Positions 10,344 through 20,852 of a stretch of 64,000 bases of DNA are shown here, one piece after another; position 1 is the first letter of the stretch; every line of letters begins with the position of its first letter. The translations under genes were made by a program, and so were the position numbers. Origin of the DNA: Bedellia somnulentella. Lineage: Eukaryota > Arthropoda > Insecta > Lepidoptera > Bedelliidae. Location of the stretch: the NCBI GenBank assembly GCA_963576735.1, contig OY755186.1:15115970-15179969 (forward strand). Reading direction: 5' to 3'. The notes beneath the pieces were generated by a model that was given only the letters and a program-made list of their open reading frames with translations, ran no database searches and was not told the origin of the DNA.

Positions 10344-10716
10344 AATAACATAACATAATAAACATAAACGTTCACGCCGAATATCCCCGAAAGGGTTGGC
10401 AGAGGTACTAATACTTCTGAACATCACGTGACTTTGTCACCTGGTATTCAGAGTACCCACGTTTGGCATGGACAGTGTACTCACGTGATAGGGGGCAGGC
10501 CTATCGCCGTTTTCTACGAATACACTGTCACAGGACTAAGTACAACTGAGCCATGTGGGTTACCTCACTAAGTTTTCCCTCACCGTTAACAACCATGATA
10601 AATTAACCACACATATGTCTTTAGAAAAGACAAATTGGTGTAGGCCCGACCCAGGATTTGAACACTAGTCGTTTGCACGATAACCGAGTGTTCTACCCAC
10701 TGGGCTATCACGGTTG
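10344..10716 (-). mobile_element. Family A tRNA-headed SINE, minus strand
   Basis: This is a full-length copy, tail (CATAA)n on the left and tRNA-like head on the right (TAGCCCAGTGGGTAGAAC on the minus strand). TTGCAAAATATTC occurs on both sides as a 13-bp target duplication. It inserted into the piggyBac-like relic. Confidence 0.85.
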
Positions 10717-11140
10717 CAAAATATTCGTGAAGATGAATCGGATTGTGGGTCTGAAAACGCAGAACGTAATAGTGACGATGTGCGATATCACTTTTCATTT
10801 CGAGTTCCTCTACGGAAGAAAGTGACCCTGGAAGATCAGGTACCTATTGCAACTTTACAAAACGTTCACAGTTGGAGTTCTTGTGGGTCGTGGCAGTGGT
10901 CGTAGCTATGCTCGTGGTCAAGGCTGTGGTAGGAGTCTTGGTTCAGATGATTATGAGCTTCAAGGTCATATCACTTCTAACGACAGCCAATAATGGTCAC
11001 TTCAAGTGGAATCAACTCAAAGTGGTCGCCGAGCACGGCACAATAATCATAACTGAACAAGTAGGGCCTACCTCACATGCAAGGCAAAAACGGAAAGTAT
11101 ATCAGATTCGTGGAGGCTTGTAATTGATGAATCTACAGGG
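10717..11140 (+). pseudogene. Possible piggyBac-like transposase N-terminal relic
   Basis: One plus-strand frame reads NIREDESDCGSENAERNSDD, an acidic, serine-rich stretch typical of piggyBac transposase N-termini. After a frame change a glycine/arginine-rich stretch follows (GRGSGRSYARGQGCGRSLGS). The frames are broken repeatedly. The assignment rests mainly on the position inside the TTAA-flanked element. Confidence 0.35.
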
Positions 11141-11960
11141 TGATTACGGGGTCGTGGAGCAAGAAAGAAGCATTTAACTTACTTTCTCCTAAGCATCACG
11201 ATAGGTTAGGACTAACAGTACACCAGCGACTTATTTAAGTTTACCAAAAAAAAACTGCGACTATTCGAGATCATGGTCACCCTACTATTTCCCAAGATTT
11301 TTTTGTCAAGTGCATGGACTTAACAATCGTTGCAGTAGTTGCAATTGATATGACGATATTGATAGACAGATAAGAAATTTCTTTGATTCCTACTGCGATT
11401 ACGTCGATTACTTTGTCATATTTAGAAGGAAAAGACGGATAAAAATTTAATTTATTTATTTTATTTTTAATCTTTGTTTCGTTATTATTTATTGTTATCG
11501 TTTATTGACTTTGACGTGTTGTCACATTATTACTCATAAATAATTAAGTATTCTAACAAAGAGTTTGTTATCTAAAAAGGTGTAATATAAAAAGTAGGGT
11601 GACCACGCATTTAGAGTCAGTAAATAAAAATAAGTAAATAACGAATCATGTTTGTTTCAATTAAAATAAATACAGGTAGCATCGCAATCATTTACTGAGC
11701 CAGAAAAAAATGGTTGGGATCACGACCCCGAAATCACCCTGTATATGTGCAAAAGTGCAAAAAGAAAATGTACTCAAGAAAAAGCTAATAGGGAACTAGG
11801 CCCCAACTATTGTCAACAATCATCGCCTTTTTCTTTACTCGACGCGAGGTGGCTGTGGTGTAAAAATTATTCCAATAAGTAAACTGTGGAGTAAAACAAA
11901 GAGTCTACACCTTTTTCTCGATCTTCTACTCTAAATTCGGAAACTCGGAAAAGGCGAGAA
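11141..11960 (+). other. Decayed interior of the piggyBac-like element
   Basis: No open frame of useful length is seen. Short islands look like remnants of coding sequence. A GTGCAAAAGTGCAAAAAGAAAA segment at about 11748 resembles the segment at 11970, so the C-terminal finger region may be partly duplicated. Confidence 0.3.
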
Positions 11961-12074
11961 TGTTATGTACAAAAGTGCAAAAATAAAACTAATCAAGTCT
12001 TCAACACTTCTAAAAAGCCACTTTGCGGCTATTGTAATGTAAACGAAATGTCAAAATGTAAACCATGTGTATAA
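11961..12074 (+). pseudogene. piggyBac-like transposase C-terminal cysteine finger
   Basis: A 37-codon frame ending in TAA 12072-12074 reads CYVQKCKNKTNQVF, then KKPLCGYCNVNEMSKCKPCV. Paired cysteines CxxxxC, CxxC and CxxC, with KPLC before the last helix turn, are the cross-braced finger that ends piggyBac transposases and binds the subterminal repeats. It lies 140 bp inside the right TTAA end, exactly where the family places it. Confidence 0.6.
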
Positions 12075-12532
12075 ATATTATAATTAATAATACATTAAAC
12101 CTTGACATACCATATTTAACAGTTAAAACAAAAAAAATATTTAATACATTGCAGGAGTCATTTGACTAGTCGCCATCTTTGTAGGTAGATAGATTTTCCC
12201 GTCTTTCTAGTGTTAAAATTTAAAACGTAAAGCAACTAAAATAGGCAGACCGAAATTCAGTGATGATCAAACTGAACTTGCATTGAGGCAGGATCAAAAT
12301 TCGCGATCAATATTGCTGCATGTGAATCTGTATTTTTAACCTCAGATTTTAATGGTTACCGCCTACTACTTCACTTTTGCAATTTAAATTATTAATCTCC
12401 ACTCATCACGAGTATCTATTTATCGACGTTGCTTACTGTTATTCATGTTTTCCTATCATGCTGAGCTACTTTTAGGGGACCGTAGCCGTGTATTGAAGTG
12501 TAATAAGAACACATTCTATTATTATTATTATA

Positions 12533-13757
12533 CCACTAGTGGATCAGCCCAGCTTCGCACGGATAACGTAGTTTTAAAAATATCTGAGGTTTCTTCAATC
12601 ACTGCTCGCCCTTTTTGAAATTTAGCGCAATGATTAAAACTTGCAACTAGCAACCGTGATAGCCTAGTGCGTAGAACACTCGGCTATCGTGCAAACGACT
12701 AGTGTTCAAATCCTGGGTCGGGCCTACACCAATTTGTCTTTTCTAAAGACATATGTGTGGTTAATTTATCATGGTTGTTAACGGTGAGGGAAAACATCGT
12801 GAGGAAACCCACATGGCTGAGTTGTACTTAGTCATGTGACAGTGTATTCGTACAAAACGGCGATAGGCCTGCCCCCTATCACGTGAGTACACTGTCCATG
12901 CAAAACGTGGGTACTCTGAACTTTTACTACTTACTTACTAATACTTCTGAATGTTCAGAAGTATTAGTACCTCTGCCAACCCCTTCGGGGATATTCGGCG
13001 TGAACGTTTATGTTATGTTATGTTATGATTAAAACTTATAGCACTCCTGAATAGTGAAGCTTTGAGATTGTGAAAGCGCTTTTATGAACGGTTCAGTATC
13101 TCCGAAAATAAGTCCTTGCAAACAAACAGTCAAGAGTTACAAACTTTGCGTACATCATACATATACTCACAGCTATCTTTTGTCCGCGCAACCGTTACAC
13201 AAAAATAATCCTTATAGCATGATTCAGTATTCACGTGCGACGACGGCGCGATGGCTTATTTCATGTATAAGTTTGGTGTTTCTATACCGATTTCTATGAT
13301 TCTTTTTTTATTTAATAGGTAATAATGTAAACTTTTTTAAATAAGAGATAAGCGAGAGTATGGTAAACCTAAGAGTAAACAAATATAATCAGAATACTCC
13401 GAACTGCTAAGCTATCAGGAGTTACAAGTGTTATTGTGAGTCAACCATAATAGATAGACATGTGCTGTTAAAGGATATTGTTTAGATAATTTTATATGAA
13501 ATATTTCCGTAATACATCATTTCTTTTTAACTTTATCCATTAAGGCTGCACATGTGACGGAAGCTTAAAAAATGGAGCAAATTCTCCCGTTTTCCCGAAA
13601 TTCCCCTTTACTACTCTATTGAAAAGTATAACCTGTCCAGGAGTATGAAGAATAATTGTACCAAGTTTCGTTATAATCCGTCGGGTAGTTTTTTTTCCAT
13701 AAAGGACATACAAACCGACAGACAGACAGACCTCTCTACAGATTTATTATAAATATA
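12533..13757 (+). mobile_element. Family D element (CTAGTGGATC...TATTATAAATATA), interrupted
   Basis: It begins ACTAGTGGATCAGCCCAGCT, passes CGCTTTTATGAACGGTTCAG and GACGGAAGCTTAAAAAATGG, and ends at CTCTACAGATTTATTATAAA. The same layout recurs at 29978-30953 and 52842-53798. No coding frame is seen. A family A SINE is inserted at 12643-13025, so the underlying element is about 840 bp. Its class (non-autonomous DNA element or LINE relic) is not resolved. Confidence 0.6.
12643..13025 (+). mobile_element. Family A SINE nested in the family D element
   Basis: This is a full-length copy with A and B boxes and a (TTATG)n tail. TGATTAAAACTT is duplicated at 12631-12642 and 13026-13037, so the insertion point within the family D element is exact. 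Confidence 0.85.
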
Positions 13758-13786
13758 TATATGTTACACAGTTTGTTATTACTGTT

Positions 13787-13845
13787 CTGGCTACCCCGTT
13801 CAGGGATTTATAGACGTGAGTATATGTATGAACGTATGTATGTTC
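13787..13845 (+). repeat. Family B 3' end fragment
   Basis: Only the terminal GGCTACCCCGTTCAGGGATT block and the GTGAGTATATGTATG tail remain, a 5'-truncated copy. Confidence 0.6.
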
Positions 13846-14017
13846 TAACAACAATAACTTTTCCAAACAATAAAAAAATACTTGTATATCATTTCTAACA
13901 AAATTTTCAAGATCGGCTAGTTTACCTACGTGTAGGTGCACATTTCACACACACACAGTCTACACTCTAATTCTACTTCATTGTTGTATAAATATAAGGT
14001 AATAATATACTTTTTTT

Positions 14018-14268
14018 GCTGTGTAGTGCCGGCTTAGAATAGCACTACCCCATTTCTTCCGGTGGGTGTACGTAAGAGGCGACTAACGGTATTGGGGCTT
14101 TTAAGGGATTTTTGGGCGATGCGGTTGGAGACCCATCACGAACAACCTTTATTCCACCATCTATTCCCCACGCAACTTCCAAAAGTGGCTGAGGAATTTT
14201 TAATTCCCTAGCTCTGGCTACCTCTTCAAGGGATTTATAGCCGTGAGTATATGTATGTATGTATGTAA
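14018..14268 (+). repeat. Family B repeat, full length
   Basis: Complete from GCTGTGTAGTGCCGGC to a (TATG)n tail. It lies about 200 bp upstream of the possible noncoding first exon of the plus-strand glutathione S-transferase gene. Confidence 0.85.
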
Positions 14269-14469
14269 TATACTTTTTTATTAGTATTTTATAACAAGCT
14301 ACGGGACCAACAAAGCATTCTATATTCACTTAACAATACATTTGTTATTTTGCGTGAGGCGGCTCGCAACAAATATCTGATAAATAAATTATTAGCGTAG
14401 AATGTCACCATTGGTGGACACTTATCATTATATCAAGTAGTTTATTTGTGAAGTGTTTATTCAGAGTTG

Positions 14470-14525
14470 GTTTGACGTTCAGTGCGGCCGTTCCGTTTCT
14501 TGAGACTACTAATTATAAACATATT
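14470..14525 (+). promoter_or_regulatory. Candidate noncoding first exon and start region of the plus-strand GST
   Basis: A GC-richer segment (TTGACGTTCAGTGCGGCCGT) contains TCAGT, the arthropod initiator core, and is followed at 14526 by a good donor (ATATT|GTAAGTACC). The GST coding exon at 15786 starts with a 3' splice site 4 nt before its ATG, so an upstream noncoding exon must exist. This is the best candidate by eye. No transcript evidence is available. Confidence 0.3.
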
Positions 14526-14831
14526 GTAAGTACCTACTATCTGTATTTTAAGCATTTATTATACTATAGATCTATCTTGAATTTTCCTTTGACTAGCTAG
14601 CTAGATGTTGCAAGTTCAATTAACCATTAGTGTAATTCATTTATGAAGGAATTTAATTGAATACGTTTTTCAATTCATAAATTTATTTCAAATGACATCA
14701 TCAGACCAGTTTTTACTATTTGCTATAACCGCTGGGTTTGGCAGATGGTTTTACCTTGATATCATGACAAAATGTGAAGAGACTTGAGTAAAACTTGTAA
14801 ATAATATGATATTATAATTGAGATTTTACTG

Positions 14832-15205
14832 ACAACCGTGATAGCTCAGTGGGTAGAACACTCGGTTGTCGTGCAAACGACTAGTGTTCAAATCCTGGGT
14901 CGGGCCTACACCAATTTGTCTTTTCTAAAGACATATGTGTGGTTAATTTATCACGGTTGTTAACGGTGAGGGAAAACATCGTGAGGAAACCCACATGGTT
15001 GAGTTGTACTTAGTCATGTGACAGTGTATTCGTACAAAACGGCGATAGGCCTGCCCCCTATCACGTGAGTACACTGTCCATGCAAAACGTGGGTACTTTG
15101 AACACCAGTTGACAAAGTCACGTGATGTTCAGAAGTATTAGTACCTCTGCCAACCCCTTCGGGGATATTCGGCGTGAACGTTTATGTTTATGTTATGTTA
15201 TTTTA
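14832..15205 (+). mobile_element. Family A tRNA-headed SINE
   Basis: Full-length copy between the candidate first exon and the coding exons of the GST gene. An imperfect ATTTTACTG(A/T)CA duplication flanks it. Confidence 0.85.
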
Positions 15206-15248
15206 CTGTCAATATTTCAATAATTGATTCATTTATGCCATTAGAGTT

Positions 15249-15516
15249 AGGGCCGGCGCTCACTGCCGGCATGGCATGGCAAAGGATTTCGGTACAGATA
15301 CAGCATTTTTAATCTTATTGCCATGCGTATAGAATTCATTTTGACACAACGATGCCGAGGGAGGCCGCGGTAGGACAGAACGTCGGCATCGTTGTGTCAA
15401 AATGAAGTAAAATGAATTCTATACTCATGGTAATAAGATTAAAAATGCTATATCTGTACCGAAATCCTTTGCCATGCCATGCCATGCCATGCCGGCAGTC
15501 AGCGCTGGCCCTTACC
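15249..15516. mobile_element. 265-bp foldback MITE
   Basis: The arms of about 115 bp are nearly perfect inverses: GCATGGCATGGCAAAGGATT and ATTCATTTTGACACAACGAT on the left against ATCGTTGTGTCAAAATGAA and AATCCTTTGCCATGCCATGC on the right. The loop is GC-rich (GAGGGAGGCCGCGGTAGG). The outer ends are GGGCCGGCGCT and AGCGCTGGCCC. It lies about 270 bp before the GST coding start. Confidence 0.75.
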
Positions 15517-15789
15517 TAGCTCATTTTATTAGTAAGAATGAAGATAATTAATTTGTCTTGTTAGAGCGACTACTTTGTTTCAAACCTTATCAAATGATAT
15601 CGGATAAAATATATTATGTAGACATTACTTTTGCAACTGACAATAAGGACATTAAAATTCCCAATATGGCATTCAAACTAGGCAAAGGACTCTTGATTTT
15701 GAATACATTGCTTTCCACCGCCGATGAATAAAAAATAGATTGTTTGTAGAAGATAAACACTGACTTATTGCAACTTGCATTTCAGAAAC

Positions 15790-18700
15790 ATGCCTGTTGT
15801 TAAATTTTACTACTTCACATCAAGAGCCCTTGGGGAAGGCGCGAGAATGCTCCTAGCTTATGGTGGTCAAGATTTCGAAGACATTCGCTACGATAAAGAT
15901 AGTTGGCCTACCTTCAAACCAAGTAAGTTTTGTGTTACCGATGAAACAGATATACACATATTTTTGCGACAACTATATTTCCAATAAATAAAAGTAAACA
16001 TTCACGCCGTTTATCCCCGAAGGGGTTGGCAGAGGTACCATACTTCTTAACAAGTGACAGCGCCACCTAGTGTCCAAATTAGGTGCCCACGTTTTGCTTA
16101 GGCAGTGTACTCACATAATAGCGGGCAGGCCTATCGCCGTTTTGTATGAAAACACTGTCACATGGCTTAGTAGAACTCGGCCATGTGGGTTCCCTCACGA
16201 TGTTTTCCCTCACCGTTAACATCCAAGATAAATTAACCACACATATGACTTTGAAAAAGATAAATTCGTGTAGGCCCGACCCGGGATTTGAACTCACGCT
16301 TGTCTGTTTACGGGCGGGTGTTTTATCCATTGGACTATCATTACGTCTCCAATACTACTCTGTTGCGTTTAGTGTAATGCTCGCAATTTCACTTGTGTCG
16401 GTGCTGACTGAAAATCAGTGTTGTGAGTTCTCAGAGCTCACAACGTTATGCTGAGTCAGCACCGTTTCGCTGTGCAGAGACCTTTGTATGTAAATTGTCA
16501 ACTTATGTTGTTATTTAAAAAAAAAAAGGTTTTTATTTTTTCTATCTTTGTCTTCTTCTATCTTTATCTAATACGTTCTGTATTACATTGTTTTTTCTAT
16601 TATTATTATACAATTTTTTTCATGTTTTTTTTTTCCAATATTGTTTTTGTCAAAGCTTTTATTTTTTCTTTTTATGTTTAACTGTATGTCTCTTGCTCAT
16701 CTGTGCAGCGAATAAATGTCTCTCTTTCTCTTTCTTTCTTTCTCTTAGTAATTAAGTTTGATGGAAGATGTGAAACATATGTATGTTCAAGGTATGTAAA
16801 ATAATAATAATTCTAAGGATTATGACCGTACATAGAGAGTCAAAAACAAGTGTTGTATTTTTTCCAATTTAATTAAAAAGGTGCGAAGTAAGTACATACA
16901 ATCACAAAACAAAACAGAGACCAAGATAAACCCAAATTAAGAATTTCTGGATACCAAAAATTTCATACAGTGACTGAGGCGTTCACAACAGACATATTTC
17001 CTCTTCTCTTTTGGCCTTTAATTCGTTTAAGTATATAGTTTTAATAATAATAAAAGATGTTCTTATCAACGAGTGGTGCTTGACAGATGAATGAAGGCAA
17101 AGGTTTGAGATTTGCCCGGGACTAGCCCGGTGGATACTTTCAAAAAGTTTGATTGCTTAATTTATTGTTCCAGAAACCAAATATGGTCAAATGCCAGTGC
17201 TGGAAATCGATGGCAAGCAGTATGCTCAGAGTCTTGCAATCAGTCGTTATCTTGGACGTAAATACGGATTAGCCGGCGCTGATATTGAGGAAGACTTCCA
17301 AATTGACGAGATCGTCGATTTCGTCAACGATATTAGAGCTAGTAAGTATATACAACCTAAATATTAAGGAATGGGAAATATAAGTCCAATTACCAGTGAC
17401 AGGTTTAACGCTTTGCGTTTTGTGATTCAACTGACCTCAACCTGAATACCGTAAATCTATAGGCTAACGTACTAACAATGTTGACGACGTCCGTGGCCGA
17501 GAGGATAGGTGATAGCTTCTCGATTCGGATATTGTGGGTTCGATCTCCGTTGAGAGCAACATTTGATGTGTGTATAATATGTACGAATGATTATTTATTT
17601 ATTTATATTTAAACATCACATACTCACATTATGCTTAGTGAGTACATCCACATAATGCAGCCCTATCTCTGTTTCTTGTAAATACTGACTTTTCTCGCGA
17701 TGTTTTCCTTCACCGTTAATGACCTTGATATACAATAAAATAACTAAACATACATAAACTTGAGTTAAGAAAAGACACATTATTGTAGAAGAACTTATTT
17801 TTCCTGCACAAGAAGCGGTGGAGTTCCCAATAAACAATTTTAATGATTTATTATAACATACATTATAATCAATAAAAAAACATAAAAGTTTCAAGTGCAA
17901 GCTTCACCGCTAAAACTCTTAATAACGACAAGTCCGGAGCTGCCCTCAGGTGTGGAATCGTAGAAAAAAGTAGGAGTATAAATAAATATACTACTAATAC
18001 CATTTAGGTAAAACTGCTATTGGACCGAACTAATCATGATAAACTAAAAGTTAACGGATGCGTGTAACCAATTGAAATACAAGTAAAAGTCTCATTAACC
18101 AAAGGGTTTACCGTTACAACCAAAAACCATCCACTGTTGGATATAGACCTCCCCAAAAGCCCTTTACGATGACTTATTTAGTAATTCTAAGTTAAATATA
18201 CCTTTATTAGCGGCTGTAGATCCCAAAAACGGACGAATGAGGCATTATAGAGCAAATTTTGGAAATTTAGTTGGGTTGAAATGGTAAAATAAACGTTGGT
18301 TGTTGATGATGATGAGTCTCCAACCACATCGCCCAACATTCACTTTTCTGACTTTACAAAATGTGCTTATAATTGTATTTTTTTACAGAGGCAGCTTCAG
18401 TTCAGTATGAAACTAATGAACAAGTACAAGAAGCCCGTCACAAAGATTTCACCAAAAATGTGTACCCTGTTCTGCTGGAGAAACTAAACAACATTATTGC
18501 GAAAAACAACGGCTACTTGGCCCTTGGAAAGGTTTGTATCCCTTTAATTATTCGTTTCTGTTTACTTAGTCTATTTATGAAGATGACTTATTTTAATATA
18601 ATATAACAGAATTAACATAACATAACATAAACGTTCATGCCGAATATCCCCGAAGGGGTTGGCAGAGGTACTAATACTTGTCCTTTCTTTCATAAATGAC

Positions 18701-19169
18701 TTTGTCACCTGGTGTTCAGAGTCACGTTTTGCATGGACAGTGTACTCACGTGATAAGGGGCAAGCCTATTGCCGTTTTTAAATGGTTGCTATTTTGTCAA
18801 AAAAGGAGGTTCTCCATTTTATCGAATGTTACGTTAGGTTATTTGTTTTGCCGCTCTTTTATATCTGGATTAAAATTATCGTTACTTTAAGTAATATTGG
18901 AAAAGAGGGTGCTGAGATGCAAATGCAGATTCTGTTGAATGCCAGACCTTAACATGTTAACCAAAACATCGGTCATTAATATTTCTGTCTTATTTCAGTT
19001 GACCTGGGCTGATTTCGTCTTCGCAGGGATGTTAGACTACCTCAAAATGATGATGAGAATCCCCGATGTTGACCAGAAGTACCCAGCTCTCCAGAAAGTG
19101 GTGAATAATGTTCTGTCGTTACCACAACTGAAAACTTACCTCGCAAAGGCACCCAAAACCGAATGTTAA
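15790..19169 (+). CDS. Sigma-class glutathione S-transferase (plus-strand copy)
   Basis: Coding exons are 15790-15922, 17174-17341, 18389-18531 and 18999-19169; all junctions are GT-AG and the join gives 204 residues plus TAA, the usual sigma length. Cytosolic GSTs of this class conjugate glutathione to lipid peroxidation products, and some act as prostaglandin isomerases. The thioredoxin-like domain (about 1-75) shows [15 protein letters not shown] with the catalytic tyrosine at position 7 or 8, [11 protein letters not shown] with the cis-proline, and [14 protein letters not shown], which binds the gamma-glutamyl group. The helical domain (about 80-204) has [12 protein letters not shown] and [15 protein letters not shown]. 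The start is ATG 15790, 4 nt after a splice acceptor, so an untranslated exon lies upstream. AATAAA follows the stop at once. A paralogue on the opposite strand at 20853-29104 has identical exon lengths. Confidence 0.93.
15990..16354 (-). mobile_element. Family A SINE, divergent subtype, minus strand
   Basis: The head reads ATGATAGTCCAATGGATAAA on the minus strand, the 'gacatgatagtcc' subtype also seen at 26402 and 35021. The copy lies in intron 1 of the plus-strand GST. Confidence 0.75.
16355..16750 (+). repeat. Unclassified interspersed sequence with a pyrimidine tail
   Basis: The segment has a short imperfect hairpin around GTCGGTGCTGACTG and GAGTCAGCACCG. It ends GCAGCGAATAAATGTCTC followed by (TTTCT)n, which looks like a retrotransposon 3' end. 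No coding frame is recognised. Confidence 0.35.
17484..17570 (+). repeat. tRNA-like SINE head (family F)
   Basis: GTCCGTGGCCGAGAGGATAG followed about 35 bp later by GTGGGTTCGATCTCC gives A- and B-box spacing of a tRNA gene. The acceptor stem does not pair cleanly and a CCA-adjacent end is not evident, so it is probably a SINE head in GST intron 2 and not a working tRNA gene. Confidence 0.45.
18130..18345 (-). repeat. Degenerate family B copy
   Basis: Scattered blocks on the minus strand (GCGATGTGGTTGGAGACTC, then TAAATTTCCAAAATTTGC and GGGATCTACAGCCG) match the family B order, with heavy divergence. It lies directly before the third coding exon of the plus-strand GST. Confidence 0.5.
18610..18787 (-). 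mobile_element. Family A SINE, 5'-truncated, minus strand
   Basis: Only the 3' half remains, from (CATAA)n through CCGAATATCCCCGAAGGGGT to GCCGTTTTT. The tRNA head is missing. It lies in intron 3 of the plus-strand GST. Confidence 0.75.
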
Positions 19170-19171
19170 TC

Positions 19172-19177
19172 AATAAA
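19172..19177 (+). terminator. Polyadenylation signal of the plus-strand GST
   Basis: AATAAA starts 3 nt after the stop codon; a T-rich stretch follows about 20 nt downstream. The very short 3' UTR is consistent with a compact gene end. Confidence 0.65.
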
Positions 19178-19362
19178 AGCTAAGTCAAGACTCGTTATTT
19201 TATTTAACGTCCCCGATGATCTTACAATTTAATACATGGTGATAGTACACTGACATAATAAAGTTAAACTACGCCTTTTTAATGATGGTTAAATGATAAT
19301 CTACTCACGTAACCTTAAGAGATTTCACATAAATTATATTTTAAAAGATTAAGCAACTTGAT

Positions 19363-19520
19363 TTAAATCTTTTTATTCATGAAAACCTCATGTGGGGATT
19401 GTTACTAATAAACAAAGAATAAATAAAGGAAAGAAAATTTCGACACAGGCGGGAATCGAACCCGCGACCTCGGGTATACGAACCCGTCGCTCTGCCAATT
19501 GAACTACCGTGCAATGGCTG
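19363..19520 (-). mobile_element. Family E tRNA-derived SINE
   Basis: On the minus strand the head (CGGTAGTTCAATTGGCAGAG, then GGTCGCGGGTTCGATTCCCG) has very good A and B boxes. The body that follows contains CCTTTATTTATTC and CCCCACATGAGGTTTTCATG. The same body occurs at 41003-41115. A further partial copy in the opposite orientation lies at about 19660-19790, so this spot holds an inverted pair. Confidence 0.65.
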
Positions 19521-19659
19521 CCAGCGCGAAATTCTTGTATTCTTTATTTCTTTTACACGTTTATTAGTGTTTGCGTTTCCTATCTCCGAATTTTTTACTA
19601 ATTCGGAAGGCCACTTGTCTACCTTTTCAGATAGAATGCAAATGTTGAAAACGCCTAAC

Positions 19660-19800
19660 TATCACATAATTTATATCTTTTTGTTCATGAAAGCCTCATG
19701 TGGGGATTATTTCTAATAAGAAATTCCTGTGTCGTAATTTTTCTTTCCTTTATTTATTCTTTATTTTATTTTAGGCTTTCATGAACGAAAAGATTTGGAT
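19660..19800. repeat. Family E SINE body fragments
   Basis: Minus-strand ATCCCCACATGAGGCTTTC and plus-strand TTTAGGCTTTCATGAACGAA segments match the tail of family E. They sit in the gap between the two convergent GST genes. Confidence 0.45.
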
Positions 19801-20040
19801 TTTTTTACGTTGGTATTAAGAGTTAAGTAAGAGTTGGTATTAGTTTAAATTAAGCCGCTCCTACGATCCCTCCCCAGAACTCAGTATTATACACACGCAC
19901 CCATTAAACAGTAATATACGAATTATAATATAATATCCAGTGAACATTTATGTTTTACACATTGATCAATATATTTTTGCATTATACACATTTTGAAAAC
20001 CTATAAATTATAGTAAATTGGTAAAAGAGATTTAAAGAGC

Positions 20041-20430
20041 CAATGTGGATGGTCATGTTAGTCGAGGACGACCTCGGAGGACACATTTGGACCGAATAGC
20101 GAATGTGTTTAAAAAAGGCAGGCGTCCGAAGTATGAAGAATAAAAGAGCATGTATGAGAACATTGATGGATGTAAATGCAGCTAGAGTTTTGTTAGGATC
20201 GTACAAACGATCGGCAAACGATAGTCTATGCCTATCTATGGGTTGTCTGGAAGAAATCGCTCTTAGTGATAAGACCGCCAGTTGTACTTTAACTTTTGTA
20301 CCGATCTTTTTATGTAATTGTTGTTTTTTTGTAATGTGCAATAAAGAGTTTATTATTATTATTATTATCCCAATGGGGACAAATGGCGTAAGTGTATGTA
20401 ATAGTATGTATGTATACACAATAATGCACA
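20041..20430 (+). pseudogene. Family C LINE 3' relic, interrupted
   Basis: It starts with a frame reading [18 protein letters not shown] (allowing one frame change), the tail of a LINE polymerase. CGAAGTATGAAGAATAAAAG and the terminal CCCCAATG module ending in GGCGTAAGTGTATG follow. Between these, about 20240-20370, another 3'-end-like segment (GCAATAAAGAG, then TTATTATTATTATT) has been inserted. Confidence 0.5.
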
Positions 20431-20765
20431 TGTATGTAAAAAAAATATTTAAAGTCAATATTGTGTCGAAACTATTCATATATTTTTTTGCTTTAATAGC
20501 CATTGGAAACACCATTCCAAAAACCAGTGATATAGTTATGATCATGGAGAAGTTCAATAAATTTATAAATCCCTGTTTTAAATTAATATAAATAAAAAAA
20601 AGTATTGAAGTTTGGGTTTTATTCCAAAACAAAAAAATAACGCAAATAAAACAATCCAAATATCGTATTAAAACTTTAATATAAAAATATTACACTCCTT
20701 TGACAGTTTATAATCATAAATATCTATAATAGCAGTTGTTACATTTAAAAAATATTTGTGCATAT

Positions 20766-20772
20766 TTTATTT
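20766..20772 (-). terminator. Polyadenylation signal candidate of the minus-strand GST
   Basis: TTTATT on the plus strand reads AATAAA on the minus strand, about 80 nt past the stop codon of the minus-strand GST. Confidence 0.45.
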
Positions 20773-20852
20773 AAAACTAACAAAATACGACGCCATTTTG
20801 TATGGTGGCGGCCATTTTGAATTGCATTACACAATACCATTAAATTATTATA

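Larger units (their letters stand above)
6725..12216. mobile_element. Decayed piggyBac-like DNA transposon
   Basis: The left end is TTAA at 6725-6728 followed by CACTAGAAAGACG. The right end is the inverse (GTCTTTCTAGTG) followed by TTAA at 12213-12216. TTAA targets and a CxCTAGAAAGA end are the hallmark of the piggyBac family. Both ends also carry a subterminal CAGTCATTT/AGTCATTTGACT block. Inside, a transposase C-terminal cysteine finger survives (see 11961-12074). The span is much longer than a normal 2.5-3 kb piggyBac because it absorbed a family B repeat, two family A SINEs, a mariner relic and a large foldback element. It cannot be autonomous. Confidence 0.65.

Noticed and set aside
10586..10798. 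70-codon minus-strand frame shared with 60977-61207 on the plus strand
   Set aside because: Both are translations of family A SINE copies.
19440..19520. Possible functional tRNA gene on the minus strand
   Set aside because: A and B boxes are excellent, but the anticodon stem leaves a loop of 6 or 8 nt and the acceptor stem does not close; the same sequence is followed by a repeated body elsewhere, so it is a SINE head.
19982..20659. 225-codon minus-strand frame rich in I, F and L
   Set aside because: It is antisense to a LINE relic and AT-rich sequence; hydrophobicity reflects composition, and no membrane protein motif is present.
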